Source of the DNA: Ga0077527 sp038106575
GTDB taxonomy: Bacteria; Pseudomonadota; Gammaproteobacteria; Burkholderiales; SG8-41
Length of the DNA: 64,000 bases
Direction of reading: 5' to 3'
NCBI GenBank assembly: GCA_038106575.1
Contig: JAYOED010000001.1
Span: 21,410-85,409 of the forward strand
Both the position numbers and the translations under genes were made by a program. The first letter of the stretch is position 1. Each line of letters begins with the position of its first letter. This document shows, one piece after another, positions 52,661-62,598 of the stretch. The notes below the pieces were generated by a model. That model ran no database searches and was not told the origin of the DNA. It was given only the letters and a program-made list of their open reading frames with translations.

Positions 52661-54202
52661 TTAAAAGGTGCCGTTATGCTTCCAGTCCTTGATAGCGGCG
52701 TTGAGTTTTTCCTCATCGTCCTTGGACAAATCCTTGGTGTCCTCGATGCGCTTGACCAGATCGCCGAACTTGGATTTGATGTAGTCGCGCATCGAACGTT
52801 CTGCAGCCAGCGCTTTCTTGACGTCGATATCGTCGAAATAACCGCCGTTGACGGAAAACAGTGTCAGCGCCATTTCCCAGACCTGCAGTGGTTCGTACTG
52901 GGGCTGCTTCATCAGTTCGGTCACCAGCCGTCCGCGCTCAAGCTGTTTGCGGGTGGCTTCATCGAGATCGGATGCGAACTGCGCGAAGGCCGCGAGTTCG
53001 CGATACTGCGCCAGTGCCAGACGCACGCCGCCGCCCAGCTTCTTGATGATCTTGGTCTGCGCGGCACCACCGACGCGCGACACTGAAATACCGGCGTTGA
53101 TCGCAGGCCGGATGCCGGCATTGAACAGGTCCGTCTCCAGGAAAATCTGGCCGTCGGTAATAGAAATCACGTTGGTCGGCACGAACGCAGTCACGTCACC
53201 GGCCTGGGTTTCGATGACCGGCAGCGCGGTCAGCGAACCGGTCTTGCCTTTGACAGCGCCTTTGGTGAAAGCTTCGACATAATCTTCGTTGACACGGGCA
53301 GCGCGCTCGAGCAGACGCGAGTGCAGATAGAACACATCACCGGGATAGGCTTCACGGCCCGGTGGACGGCGCAGCAGCAGGGAAACCTGACGGTAGGCCC
53401 ACGCCTGTTTGGTCAAATCGTCATAAATGATCAGCGCGTCCTGACCACGGTCGCGGAAATATTCGCCCATCGTGCAGCCGGAATAGGGCGCGATGAACTG
53501 CATGGCGGCGGACTCCGACGCTGTGGCAGCAACGACGATGGTGTATTCCATCGCACCGTGTTCCTCGAGCTTGCGCACCACGTTCTTGATCGAAGACGCT
53601 TTCTGGCCGATCGCGACGTAGATACAGATCAGTTCCTTGCCCTTCTGATTGATGATGGCATCAATTGCCACCGCAGTCTTGCCGGTCTGGCGGTCACCGA
53701 TGATCAGCTCACGCTGGCCGCGGCCGACGGGCACCATCGCATCAATCGATTTGAGTCCGGTCTGCACCGGCTGCGATACCGATTTGCGGGCGATCACGCC
53801 GGGCGCCACTTTCTCGATGACGTCCGTCATCTTGGCGTTGACCGGGCCCTTGCCGTCGACCGGCTCGCCCAGCGAGTTGACCACGCGGCCAATCAGTTCC
53901 GGACCCACCGGCACCTCAAGAATGCGGCCTGTGGTCTTGACGGTATCGCCTTCCGAAATGTGCTCATAGGCGCCCAAGATCACCGCGCCAACCGAATCAC
54001 GCTCAAGGTTCAACGCCACACCGAAAGTGTTTTTCGGGAATTCCAGCATTTCACCCTGCATCACGTCTGCAAGACCGTGAATGCGGCAGATGCCGTCGGT
54101 CACCGAAATCACCGTGCCCTGGGTACGCGCTTCCGCGCTGCCGCCCAGATTCTGGATCCGGCTCTTGATGAGTTCGCTGATCTCGGATGGATTAAGTTGC
54201 AT
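52661..54202 (-). CDS. atpA: F1Fo ATP synthase subunit alpha
   Basis: The non-catalytic nucleotide-binding alpha subunit (513 residues). It has the P-loop IGDRQTGKTAVAIDAI, the segment VGRGQRELIIGD, AYRQVSLLLRRPPGREAYPG, and the arginine finger region ISVSRVGGAAQTK. Long open frames on the opposite strand within it are shadows. Confidence 0.97.
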   Translation of the reverse strand: MQLNPSEISELIKSRIQNLGGSAEARTQGTVISVTDGICRIHGLADVMQGEMLEFPKNTFGVALNLERDSVGAVILGAYEHISEGDTVKTTGRILEVPVGPELIGRVVNSLGEPVDGKGPVNAKMTDVIEKVAPGVIARKSVSQPVQTGLKSIDAMVPVGRGQRELIIGDRQTGKTAVAIDAIINQKGKELICIYVAIGQKASSIKNVVRKLEEHGAMEYTIVVAATASESAAMQFIAPYSGCTMGEYFRDRGQDALIIYDDLTKQAWAYRQVSLLLRRPPGREAYPGDVFYLHSRLLERAARVNEDYVEAFTKGAVKGKTGSLTALPVIETQAGDVTAFVPTNVISITDGQIFLETDLFNAGIRPAINAGISVSRVGGAAQTKIIKKLGGGVRLALAQYRELAAFAQFASDLDEATRKQLERGRLVTELMKQPQYEPLQVWEMALTLFSVNGGYFDDIDVKKALAAERSMRDYIKSKFGDLVKRIEDTKDLSKDDEEKLNAAIKDWKHNGTF

Positions 54203-54211
54203 GTATTGCTC

Positions 54212-54760
54212 CTAGTGGGTCAGCGTGGCGGCCATGGCATCCAGCCTGCCGCGCACGGTGGCATCAATAACTTTGTCGCCGACGACGATTTTCACGCCGC
54301 CGATCAGTTGTGAATCGATTTCAACCCTAGCGGTGATCTTGCGCTTGAACTTCGCTTCCAGCGAAGTGATCAGCGGTTTGACATGGTCATCGCCGATCGG
54401 CATCGCGGAAATCACGATGGCTTCAAGCACACCCTCATGCTCACGTTTCAGGTCTTCGTAAAGGCCGCGAATCTGCGGCGCCACATCAAGCCGGCCGTTC
54501 TCCACCAGCACGTGCACGAAATTGTGCGCTTCGCCGGCGATCCCGGAATCCAGTTTGTCGCCGATCACGCCCAGCACCAGATCTTCGATCTGGGCCGAAC
54601 TCACATTGGGATCGCTGATCAGCATCTGTACCCGTGCATCCGCCACCACGTTGTGCAGATTGGCCAGCGCATCTGCCCAGGCCGCCAGCGCGTTCTTTTC
54701 ACGCGCAATCTTGAACACCGCCTCGGCGTAGGGACGTGCAATGGTTACCGGTTCAGCCAT
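54212..54760 (-). CDS. atpH: F1Fo ATP synthase subunit delta
   Basis: The delta subunit (182 residues) at the top of F1 that joins alpha subunits to the peripheral stalk. The conserved start TIARPYAEAVFKIAREKN and the C-terminal KITARVEIDSQLIGGVKIVV are typical. The stop lies 9 bp before the atpA start. Confidence 0.95.
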   Translation of the reverse strand: MAEPVTIARPYAEAVFKIAREKNALAAWADALANLHNVVADARVQMLISDPNVSSAQIEDLVLGVIGDKLDSGIAGEAHNFVHVLVENGRLDVAPQIRGLYEDLKREHEGVLEAIVISAMPIGDDHVKPLITSLEAKFKRKITARVEIDSQLIGGVKIVVGDKVIDATVRGRLDAMAATLTH

Positions 54761-54781
54761 GTCGTTTCGTCATTTCCGTGA

Positions 54782-55252
54782 TTACAGTTGTCGTTGCGTG
54801 GCAACGAGCATTTCTGCGTGCGCCTTGGCATCCACTTCGCGCTTGAGGATCTGCTCGGCGCCGGCAACAGCCAATGCGGCAACCTGGGTGCGCAGTGCTT
54901 CCTTGGCCCTGGACACTTCCTGCTCGATTTCCGCCTTGGCGCCGGCAACCAGCCGTTCACCTTCAGTTTTGGCCGAGGCCTTGGCTTCTTCAATCATCTG
55001 GCTGGCGCGTTTTTCCGCCTGCATGATGATTTCACCGGCCCGTCCGCGCGCCTGCTCGATGGCCACATCGGCATCTTTGGCCGCGCGCTCCAGCGATTGC
55101 TTGCCTTCCTCGGCAGCAGCCAGTCCGTCGGCAATCTGTTTCTGGCGGTCCTCGATGGCCTTGATCAGATACGGCCAGATCAGTGCCTTGCAAAACCAGA
55201 TAAAGGCGAAGAACGTGACTGCCTGCGCAATCATTGTGACGTTAATGTTCAT
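54782..55252 (-). CDS. atpF: F1Fo ATP synthase subunit b
   Basis: The peripheral stalk subunit (156 residues): one N-terminal membrane helix (MIAQAVTFFAFIWFCKALIW, with the usual PYLIKAIEDRQKQI following) and a long charged, Ala-rich helix for dimerisation, ending in the delta-binding C-terminus. Confidence 0.95.
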   Translation of the reverse strand: MNINVTMIAQAVTFFAFIWFCKALIWPYLIKAIEDRQKQIADGLAAAEEGKQSLERAAKDADVAIEQARGRAGEIIMQAEKRASQMIEEAKASAKTEGERLVAGAKAEIEQEVSRAKEALRTQVAALAVAGAEQILKREVDAKAHAEMLVATQRQL

Positions 55253-55285
55253 GGCTTTCCCCTGCTGACAGCGATTCGAAACAGC

Positions 55286-55558
55286 TTAGTTAAGGCTTCC
55301 GAGCAGGGGGTTACCGGTGGCGAACCACAGCGCGAGGCCGACGCCGATAATGAAGGAGGCGTCAATCAGGCCGAGCAGCAGGAATACTTTGGCCTGCAGT
55401 TGCGGCATCAGCTCCGGCTGGCGTGCGGCGCCTTCGAGGAAGCGGCTGCACATGATGCCCACACCGATACATGCGCCGGCGGCGCCGAGGCCGATCATCA
55501 GACCGATACCGATGCCGGTATAAGCCTGGATCATCGCAACTAACTGCAGCTTGTCCAT
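55286..55558 (-). CDS. atpE: F1Fo ATP synthase subunit c
   Basis: The proteolipid (90 residues) that forms the rotor ring. Two membrane helices flank the polar loop RFLEGAARQPEL. The ion-binding acid is Asp66 in LLGLIDASFIIGVG. Its surroundings lack an obvious sodium-ligand pattern, so a proton-driven enzyme is most likely. Confidence 0.96.
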   Translation of the reverse strand: MDKLQLVAMIQAYTGIGIGLMIGLGAAGACIGVGIMCSRFLEGAARQPELMPQLQAKVFLLLGLIDASFIIGVGLALWFATGNPLLGSLN

Positions 55559-55604
55559 CAGAATCTCCTTTTCAGTACTTTTGGTTGAAACTGTTACTCG
55601 TTGG

Positions 55605-56411
55605 TTAATGGCTTTCGTGCGCCATCGCCATGTAAACGGCGGTGAGCATCATGAAAATGTAGGCCTGCAGCAGCACAATCAGAATATGGAAGATCGCCCA
55701 GCCCAGCGCCAGCACGCCGCCGAATACCGAGCCGACCAATCCGGTCGCCGCCCACATCCACAGCAGCAGAAAAATGATCTCGCCAGCATAAATGTTGCCG
55801 TACAGCCGCAACGAATGAGAAAGCGGTTTGGAGATGTATTCGACCAGGTTGAAAAGGAAGTTAAAGGCCCACAGCAATGGATTGCTGCCGAAAGGCGTAC
55901 AGAACAGCTCATGGGTCCAGCCGCCGATGCCCTTGACCTTGACGTTGTAGAACAGCATCAACACCCACACCGACAGCGCCAGCGCGAACGTCGTGTTCAC
56001 GTCGGAAGTCGGCACCGGTTTCCACTCATGCTGGTGCAGGACATTGGTAGTGAAGGCTGAAGCAAGATCCACCGGGATGAAATCCATCGCATTCATCAGC
56101 ACAACCCAGACGAACACGGTCAGCGCGAGCGGAGCGACGAATGCGCGATTTCCGTGGAAAATGCCCTTGACCTGGTCATCAACGAACTCGATCAGCATTT
56201 CGACGAAAGCCTGGCGTTTATTCGGCACACCGGAGGTCGCGCCGCGCACCACCCACCACAGAAAACCGAAACCGACAAAGCCCAGAAAAACCGCGGTCAG
56301 AAAGGTATCGAGGTGCAGGGTCCAGAACGGACCGTCGCCCAAAGAAATGGTGCGATTGGTGAGATGATGACCGATGTAGCTGGTCGGGGTCAGTTCCTGT
56401 GCTGCGGCCAT
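55605..56411 (-). CDS. atpB: F1Fo ATP synthase subunit a
   Basis: The stator proton-channel subunit (268 residues) with five or six membrane helices. The essential Arg lies in PLSHSLRLYGNIYAGE, and the last helices contain ILIVLLQAYIFMMLTAVYMA. The ATG at 56411 (MAAAQELTPTSYIGHHL) matches the betaproteobacterial N-terminus; the open frame upstream overlaps atpI and is not coding. Confidence 0.95.
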   Translation of the reverse strand: MAAAQELTPTSYIGHHLTNRTISLGDGPFWTLHLDTFLTAVFLGFVGFGFLWWVVRGATSGVPNKRQAFVEMLIEFVDDQVKGIFHGNRAFVAPLALTVFVWVVLMNAMDFIPVDLASAFTTNVLHQHEWKPVPTSDVNTTFALALSVWVLMLFYNVKVKGIGGWTHELFCTPFGSNPLLWAFNFLFNLVEYISKPLSHSLRLYGNIYAGEIIFLLLWMWAATGLVGSVFGGVLALGWAIFHILIVLLQAYIFMMLTAVYMAMAHESH

Positions 56412-56434
56412 CTCAACTTGTCCCTGATTGAAAC

Positions 56435-56809
56435 CTATTCTTTGATCAAAATCGCCATCCGGAAAACAACCACCGAAACGGCGAACGATAAAAAAAGCGC
56501 AGAATGCACAACGTCCTGGTAGGACGTCAGCGCCCATCCCAACTGGAGTACGATCAAAATGATCCTTGCGGCTTCCGCCCTGAGCAGCACACGCAAAGTG
56601 CCGCCAGCCGTCCTGATTCTGTTACCACCTGACACGAGCATCGCATAGGCCAGATCAGCGACCTGGTTGATGATCCCCCCCAGCACTGCAGAAACCGCGC
56701 CATGCGTACCGGCATATGACCATGCCAGCAACCCCGCCACCGCAGTTGCAACAACCTGCCATCCCAGCATGATTCTCATGGGCCTGGCGATGCGCGCAAT
56801 CCCCTTCAC
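56435..56809 (-). CDS. atpI: ATP synthase subunit I
   Basis: A small hydrophobic protein (124 residues, GTG start) with four predicted membrane helices (about 13-30, 35-52, 70-88 and 95-115). Position first in the atp operon, length and the AVLGGIINQVADLAYAML segment identify it as AtpI, which assists c-ring assembly. Sequence conservation in this family is weak. Confidence 0.85.
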   Translation of the reverse strand: MKGIARIARPMRIMLGWQVVATAVAGLLAWSYAGTHGAVSAVLGGIINQVADLAYAMLVSGGNRIRTAGGTLRVLLRAEAARIILIVLQLGWALTSYQDVVHSALFLSFAVSVVVFRMAILIKE

Positions 56810-56891
56810 TGCCTCAGATTAAACCCTAGAATTTTAATGGCTCGAGCGTTGTATCGTCAAACCATTCGGTATCGCAACAATCTCTGAGTCA

Positions 56892-57740
56892 TCAGGTCAA
56901 ACGCCGGATCAAACGATCCAGGTCATCCAGACTGGCGAAATCAATCACCAGACTGCCCTTGCCCCTCGCCCGGGTCTTGATCTGCACCTTGGTCCCCAAT
57001 TTCCCGGCCAGTTCTTCCTGTAGCCGTACGACATCGCGGTCGACTGGCCGTTTGCGGCGGGAGACACTGCCTGCAACCAGCATGTTGGCAACCCGTTGTT
57101 CGACTTCCCTGACCGACAGCCCCTTGGCGGCAGCTTCGTTGGCCAATTCAACCTGGCGCAGCGCCGGCAGTGTCAGCAATGCACGGGCATGACCCATCTC
57201 GATGCGTCCTTCGCCCAGCAATTTCTTGACCGGAGGTGCCAGTTCAAGCAAACGCAGCATGTTGCTTACAGCGGCACGGGACTTGCCGATCGCATCGGCG
57301 ACGGCCTGGTGGGTCAATGCAAATTCCCCGACAAGGCGCTCGATGCCTGTCGCTTCCTCCAGCGCATTAAGGTCTTCGCGCTGGAGATTTTCGATCAAGG
57401 CCACGGCCAGCGCCTGCTGATCAGGAACGTTACGTACCAGCACCGGCACTTCGCCCAATCCTGCCATCCGTGCGGCCCGCCAGCGCCGCTCGCCCGCGAT
57501 GATTTCGTGTCCTCCATCGGCAACGGGACGCACCAGTATGGGCTGCATGATGCCCTGCGCCTTGATCGAGGCCGCCAGTGTTTCCAGCGCAGCCTGATCC
57601 ATTTGCGTGCGCGGCTGGTATTTACCTGGCCGCAGCGCTGAAACCGGCAGGGTGCTGACACCCTCTGCGACGGAAGTCGCGCGCGGCGCATCACCCAGCA
57701 ACGCATCAAGACCACGTCCTAGCCCTTTGGGTTTAACCAT
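56892..57740 (-). CDS. parB: Chromosome-partitioning protein ParB
   Basis: A 282-residue centromere-binding CTPase. The N-terminal KPKGLGRGLDALLGD binds ParA; the ParB/Srx box has RPVADGGHEIIAGERRWRAA and VALIENLQREDLNALEEA; the helix-turn-helix GEFALTHQAVADAIGKSRAA reads parS; the C-terminal dimer domain ends the protein. It is adjacent to parA. Two candidate parS sites lie about 3.5 kb away between mnmG and mnmE. Confidence 0.96.
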   Translation of the reverse strand: MVKPKGLGRGLDALLGDAPRATSVAEGVSTLPVSALRPGKYQPRTQMDQAALETLAASIKAQGIMQPILVRPVADGGHEIIAGERRWRAARMAGLGEVPVLVRNVPDQQALAVALIENLQREDLNALEEATGIERLVGEFALTHQAVADAIGKSRAAVSNMLRLLELAPPVKKLLGEGRIEMGHARALLTLPALRQVELANEAAAKGLSVREVEQRVANMLVAGSVSRRKRPVDRDVVRLQEELAGKLGTKVQIKTRARGKGSLVIDFASLDDLDRLIRRLT

Positions 57741-57763
57741 ATAAAACCTTTAAAATCATTTGG

Positions 57764-58537
57764 TTATTTTGATGATGCTGCGCGATTAAGCATTTCGCCC
57801 GCCAATGAAAGATAGGCTTGGGCACCTTTGGAACTACGATCAAATTCCAGCGCAGGCAGACCATGGCTGGGTGCTTCGGCCAAACGCACGTTGCGCGGAA
57901 TCACCGTGCGATACACCTTGTCGCCGAAATGCTGAATCAACTGTGCCGAAACCTGTTGAGCCAGCGTGTTGCGGGGGTCATACATGGTGCGCAGCAACCC
58001 TTCGATTTCGAGCGAGGGGTTGAGATGTTCACGCACCCGTTTGACGGTACCGACCAGGTCTGACAATCCTTCCAGCGCATAGTATTCACATTGCATCGGG
58101 ATCATCACTGCCTGAGCGGCAGTCAAACCATTCACCGTTAGCAGATTCAACGCCGGCGGACAGTCAATCAGGATGAAATCATATTCATCGGTCACTGCCT
58201 GCAGCGCTTCTTTCAGGCGTGTCTCGCGGTGCTCGATGTCCACCAATTCAACCTCGGCACCCGCCAGTTCACGGTTAGACGGTAACACATCGTACTTCGC
58301 GGTTACCGCACGCAGACGCACTTCGGCAACGCTGTTTTCTCCAAGCAGTATGTGATAGACCGTCATCGCCAGTTTGCGCTTGTCGATGCCGCTGCCCATG
58401 GTCGCATTACCCTGTGGATCAAGATCCACCAGCAGTACGCGGCGCTGCGTGGCCGCCAGACTGGCGGCAAGATTGACGCCCGTCGTTGTTTTTCCGACGC
58501 CGCCTTTCTGGTTGGTAATGGCAATGATGCGGGTCAT
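57764..58537 (-). CDS. parA: Chromosome-partitioning ATPase ParA
   Basis: A deviant-Walker ATPase of 257 residues: IAITNQKGGVGKTTTGVNLA (P-loop with signature lysine), VLLVDLDPQGNATMGSG (Walker A'), and FILIDCPPALNLLTVNGL (Walker B). It drives origin segregation with ParB. It starts four bases inside the rsmG end (ATGA) and is followed after 23 bp by parB. Confidence 0.96.
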   Translation of the reverse strand: MTRIIAITNQKGGVGKTTTGVNLAASLAATQRRVLLVDLDPQGNATMGSGIDKRKLAMTVYHILLGENSVAEVRLRAVTAKYDVLPSNRELAGAEVELVDIEHRETRLKEALQAVTDEYDFILIDCPPALNLLTVNGLTAAQAVMIPMQCEYYALEGLSDLVGTVKRVREHLNPSLEIEGLLRTMYDPRNTLAQQVSAQLIQHFGDKVYRTVIPRNVRLAEAPSHGLPALEFDRSSKGAQAYLSLAGEMLNRAASSK

Positions 58538-59166
58538 GCGGCCTCGGCCGGTTGCAGCAATGCGGCATGGCGCTCGGCACCCAGGCCCGGCACCCGCAGG
58601 GAAACCACCTCGCGCAACCAGAAATTTGCGGGTATTTGCGCCAGCTCATCGTGCGGATACATTCCTTTCATCGCAATCACCACGCCGTTGCCCGCGCACA
58701 ACCTGCCGGACAGTGTCAGGAATTCCGGCAAATCGGAAAAAGCCCGTGATATCACGGCATCGAAAGGTTTTGAATCCGTCCAGTTCTCCACTCGTGCGCA
58801 GACAAGTTCGACATTGGTTAATTTGAGTTCAATGACGGCCTGCCGCATAAAAGCGGTTTTCTTGTGACTGGAATCCAGCAATGTGAAGTGACAGTCAGGG
58901 CGCGCCAAAGCCAGCGGTATTCCCGGAAAACCTGCACCACTGCCGACGTCCAGTACGCGCGGTCCTTTGACATGTGGCAACACTGCCAGCGAATCCAGCA
59001 GGTGATGCGTCAACATCCTGTCCTGCTCGCGTATGGCGGTCAGGTTGTAGGTTTTGTTCCATTTCCCGACCAGCTCCAGATATTTGAGCATGCGCTGCGA
59101 CGCATCAGCAGGCACCTCGAGTCCCAGCGCGGCGATGCCGGATTTCAGTTCACCCGCGAGACTCAT
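58534..59166 (-). CDS. rsmG: 16S rRNA (guanine-527-N7) methyltransferase
   Basis: A SAM-dependent methyltransferase of 210 residues. It has the N-terminal helical part (LKYLELVGKWNKTYNLTAIR), the SAM motif VLDVGSGAGFPGIPLALA, FTLLDSSHKKTAFMRQ, VISRAFSDLPEFL and VIAMKGMYPHDEL. It overlaps parA downstream by four bases and nearly abuts mnmG upstream, completing the mnmG-rsmG-parA-parB operon. Confidence 0.95.
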   Translation of the reverse strand: MSLAGELKSGIAALGLEVPADASQRMLKYLELVGKWNKTYNLTAIREQDRMLTHHLLDSLAVLPHVKGPRVLDVGSGAGFPGIPLALARPDCHFTLLDSSHKKTAFMRQAVIELKLTNVELVCARVENWTDSKPFDAVISRAFSDLPEFLTLSGRLCAGNGVVIAMKGMYPHDELAQIPANFWLREVVSLRVPGLGAERHAALLQPAEAA

Positions 59167-61057
59167 GCCGATTTTTTCAATTCTGCAGAAAGCCGTTTCA
59201 GATGCACCAGTAACACCGATATCGCCGCCGGTGTCACACCGGATACGCGCGACGCCTGGCCGACTGTTTCCGGGCGAGCGCGATTGAGTCTTTGCTGAAC
59301 CTCGATCGATAACCCCCGAACCTGGGTGTAGTCCAGATCTGCCGGTAGGTGCTGCGTTTCCTGCGCGGCATGATTTTCGATTTCTAGACGCTGGCGCTCG
59401 ATATAACCGTGATACTTGGCCTGGATTTCCACCTGTTCAGCGACCTGCGGATCAGTGACTCCAGGTCCCGCACCCAACAGTTGCATCAAATCCGCATAGG
59501 CTATATCCGGGCGTCGCAACAGATCAGAAAGCGAGTGCTCACGTTCTAAATTTTTTCCAAATAAATCAATAGCTTGTTGTTGATCAATATTTTGCGGCCG
59601 AATCCAGACCGATTTCAACCGCTCCTGTTCGAGCGCAACGGCATCGCGCTTGCGTGCGTAAGCATCCCAGCGCCGATCGTCCACCGCACCCAGTCTTCGG
59701 CCAATCTCGGTCAGTCTCAGGTCGGCATTGTCTTCGCGCAAAGACAAGCGATATTCAGCGCGGCTGGTAAACATGCGATAGGGCTCCGACACGCCGCGGG
59801 TTATCAGATCATCGACCAACACACCAAGATAAGCCTGGTCACGGGTTGGATACCAGCTGTCCTGCTCGGCAACCTGCAGCGCAGCGTTGATACCGGCAAG
59901 CAACCCTTGCGCTGCAGCCTCTTCATAGCCAGTAGTGCCGTTGATCTGTCCCGCAAAAAACAATCCGTTGATGGCCTTGGTTTCCAGCGATGCCTTCAGC
60001 CNNNNNNNNNNAAATAATCGTATTCGATCGCATAACCTGGTCGCGTGATATGCGCCCTTTCAAGCCCCTTGATGGAACGGACGACAGCAAGCTGCACATC
60101 AAACGGCAGGCTAGTGGAAATGCCGTTGGGATAGTATTCGGTGACGGTCAGTCCTTCAGGCTCGAGAAAAATCTGATGTGATGTTTTTTCCGCAAAACGG
60201 TGAATCTTGTCTTCGATCGACGGGCAATAGCGCGGACCAACGCCCTCGATGACTCCGGTGAACATTGGCGAACGATCAAGGCCGGAACGAATAGCTTCGT
60301 GTGTTTGTTCGTTAGTATGCGTAATCCAGCACGGCACCTGTTTCGGATGCTGATCGCGATGGCCAAGAAACGAAAACACAGGCGCGGGATCATCACCGGG
60401 CTGTTCCGTCAACAGCGAAAAATCGATAGAGCGGCCATCGATACGCGGCGGCGTTCCGGTTTTCAGCCGACCCACCGGCAACTTCAGTTCACGCAATCGT
60501 GCGGCTAGACTGACTGCTGGCGGATCACCCGCTCGACCACCCTGATAATTCTGCAAACCGACGTGTATCAGTCCAGACAAAAACGTGCCTGCAGTGAGCA
60601 CTACAGCACGTGCCTCAAAACGCAAACCGATCTGGGTCACGACGCCCACCACGCGATCACCCTGCACGATCAGATCATCGACCGCCTGCTGGAACACCGA
60701 AAGGTTCGGCTGGTTTTCTATGCGCCCGCGTATCGCCTGACGGTAAAGCACTCGGTCGGCCTGGGCGCGCGTTGCACGCACCGCCGGTCCTTTGCGTGAA
60801 TTGAGAATTCGAAACTGGATACCTGCCTCATCGGTGGCTGCAGCCATGGCGCCACCAAGTGCATCGACTTCCTTGACCAAGTGGCCCTTGCCAATACCGC
60901 CGATCGACGGGTTGCACGACATCTGACCCAGAGTCTCTATGCTATGTGTCAGTAGCAGCGTGCGGCGGCCTATGCGGGCGCTTGCTAGTGCTGCTTCGGT
61001 CCCAGCGTGTCCGCCGCCGATGATAATAACTTCAAATTTTTCAATGTGTTGTAGCAT
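59163..61057 (-). CDS. mnmG: tRNA uridine 5-carboxymethylaminomethyl modification enzyme MnmG (GidA), with a 10-N gap
   Basis: An FAD-dependent enzyme, about 630 residues when repaired, that with MnmE modifies wobble uridine 34. The N-terminus MLQHIEKFEVIIIGGGHAGT holds the FAD fold; SCNPSIGGIGKGHLVKEVDA and RPGYAIEYDY follow. After the N run (60002-60011) the protein resumes LKASLETKAINGLFFAGQIN and GTTGYEEAAAQGLLAGI. The flanking bases leave 14 positions where five codons (about F-D-P-R-G) are expected, so the true gap is probably 11 bases and the gene intact. The ATG at 61057 is the family start; an upstream open stretch is not conserved. Confidence 0.94.
60002..60011. other. 10-N assembly gap in mnmG
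   Basis: An arbitrary-length gap. Family comparison implies 11 missing bases, which restores the reading frame. Confidence 0.85.
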
Positions 61058-61159
61058 TTTTAAAGACTTTGAATAAGTCCTGCGGGCCACCTGCCACTCC
61101 GGGCGCGCATGATATCCCAGATTATGGGGCTTCCCAAGCAAATCTTGGTTTTATATGAC

Positions 61160-61177
61160 TGGTTTCACGTGAAACCA
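61160..61177. promoter_or_regulatory. parS site (ParB-binding palindrome)
   Basis: TGGTTTCACGTGAAACCA is a perfect 18-bp palindrome that differs from the consensus TGTTTCACGTGAAACA only at the two outer core bases. It lies in the mnmG-mnmE spacer near parAB. Confidence 0.88.
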
Positions 61178-61208
61178 TGAGTCCTAGAATTTGCCTGGGA
61201 TGCGTGTT

Positions 61209-61224
61209 TGTTCCACGTGAAACG
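61209..61224. promoter_or_regulatory. Second parS-like site
   Basis: TGTTCCACGTGAAACG matches the parS consensus at 14 of 16 positions. It lies 32 bp from the first site, immediately after the mnmE stop. Confidence 0.8.
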
Positions 61225-61235
61225 TCGGCTGAGAC

Positions 61236-62573
61236 CTACTTACCGATGCAGAATGTCGAGAAAATTTCGCCCAGCAGGTCGTCTGCAGTAAATTCACCTG
61301 TGATCCGACCCAGCGCCTCCTGCGCAAGACGCAATTCTTCGGCACACAGCTCAATCCGGCCAATCTCCCCCGAAGCAGCTCCCAGGTACCGTTGTGCAAC
61401 CAGCAGGGCTTCGACATGACGCCCTCGGGCGGTGAACAAGCCTTCGCCGGCTGGCCGCCATCCGGCATGCTCCCGAATCGATTGCTTAAGTAAATCCAGA
61501 CCATCACCGGTCTTGGCTGACAGCCAAATTCGTTGGCCCCGGGCCGATACTTCCCGTGCAGGGTTTTTGGCAATCAGATCTGCTTTGTTCATGACCCTGA
61601 TTTGCTTCAGCGATTCGGGCAACTTCTCCAAAGCTGACTCTCCGCCCTTAATGCTGCCGCTGGCATCCTCAATGACCAGTGCCAGGTCGGCCTTTGCCAC
61701 CATCTCCCAGGTCCGGCGCATCCCGATACGCTCAACCGCGTCGTCTGAATCACGCAAACCAGCGGTATCAATGAAATGCACGGTCAACCCATCCAAATCG
61801 ACCTGCTCCCGCAACGCATCGCGTGTGGTACCAGGTACATTGGTGACGATGGCGATGTCTTCCCCGGCCAAGCGGTTCAGCAAACTGGATTTACCTACAT
61901 TGGGCGCTCCAACCAGCACAACATGCAGGCCATCGCGCAGAAGGATGCCTTGCCTCGTCGCTTCCAGCACGGTCTGGGTTTGTTGCTGAATGCTGGATAG
62001 CTGTTCGGCTATCCGAGCCCGGGTTGGAGCATCAATTTCTTCCTCCGGAAAATCCAAGGTGGCTTCCAGTAAAGTCCTCAAACGGATTAATTTTTTTATA
62101 AGTGTTTGTATTAAAACAGAAAAATCTCCTTGCAGAGAACGTAAAGCCGCTCTGGCAGCGTGTTTGCTGGAGGCTTCAATTAAATCGGCCACTCCCTCCG
62201 CTTGCGCCAGATCCATGCGCCCATTCAGATAGGCCCGCTCCGTGAATTCACCGGGCCGCGCCTGGCGTGCTCCCAGATTGACACAACGCTGCAGCAACAG
62301 CTGCAATACTGCAGAACCACCATGGCCGTGCAACTCCAACACGTCTTCGCCGGTGTAGGAATGTGGCGCAGGAAAAAACAGCACAATGCCTTCATCGATC
62401 GGGGCACCGCCAGCGTCGAGGAATGGGGTTAGCCGTGCGCGGCGTGCTTCAAGTGGATGCGCAATCAAACCCGCCGCAAATTCGGGCAGATTCTTTCCGG
62501 AAATGCGAATGATGCCGATGCCGCCGCGCCCGGGGGCAGTGGCAACTGCAGCGATGATGTCGCGATAAATCAT
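61236..62573 (-). CDS. mnmE: tRNA modification GTPase MnmE
   Basis: A 445-residue GTPase and MnmG partner in tRNA wobble-uridine modification. The N-terminal tetrahydrofolate-binding domain (IAAVATAPGRGGIGIIRISG) is followed by helical parts and the G domain (GAPNVGKSSLLNRLAG, TNVPGTTRD, DTAGLRDSDD, NKAD). The C-terminus ends with the catalytic CIGK. It starts 25 bp after the yidC stop. Confidence 0.96.
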   Translation of the reverse strand: MIYRDIIAAVATAPGRGGIGIIRISGKNLPEFAAGLIAHPLEARRARLTPFLDAGGAPIDEGIVLFFPAPHSYTGEDVLELHGHGGSAVLQLLLQRCVNLGARQARPGEFTERAYLNGRMDLAQAEGVADLIEASSKHAARAALRSLQGDFSVLIQTLIKKLIRLRTLLEATLDFPEEEIDAPTRARIAEQLSSIQQQTQTVLEATRQGILLRDGLHVVLVGAPNVGKSSLLNRLAGEDIAIVTNVPGTTRDALREQVDLDGLTVHFIDTAGLRDSDDAVERIGMRRTWEMVAKADLALVIEDASGSIKGGESALEKLPESLKQIRVMNKADLIAKNPAREVSARGQRIWLSAKTGDGLDLLKQSIREHAGWRPAGEGLFTARGRHVEALLVAQRYLGAASGEIGRIELCAEELRLAQEALGRITGEFTADDLLGEIFSTFCIGK

Positions 62574-62598
62574 GCGCGGGGAGTATAGCCCCGCGCGG

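Noticed and set aside
52062..54313. Long plus-strand open frames opposite atpG, atpA and atpH
   Set aside because: Same shadow effect; the minus-strand ATP synthase genes are fully conserved and account for the sequence.
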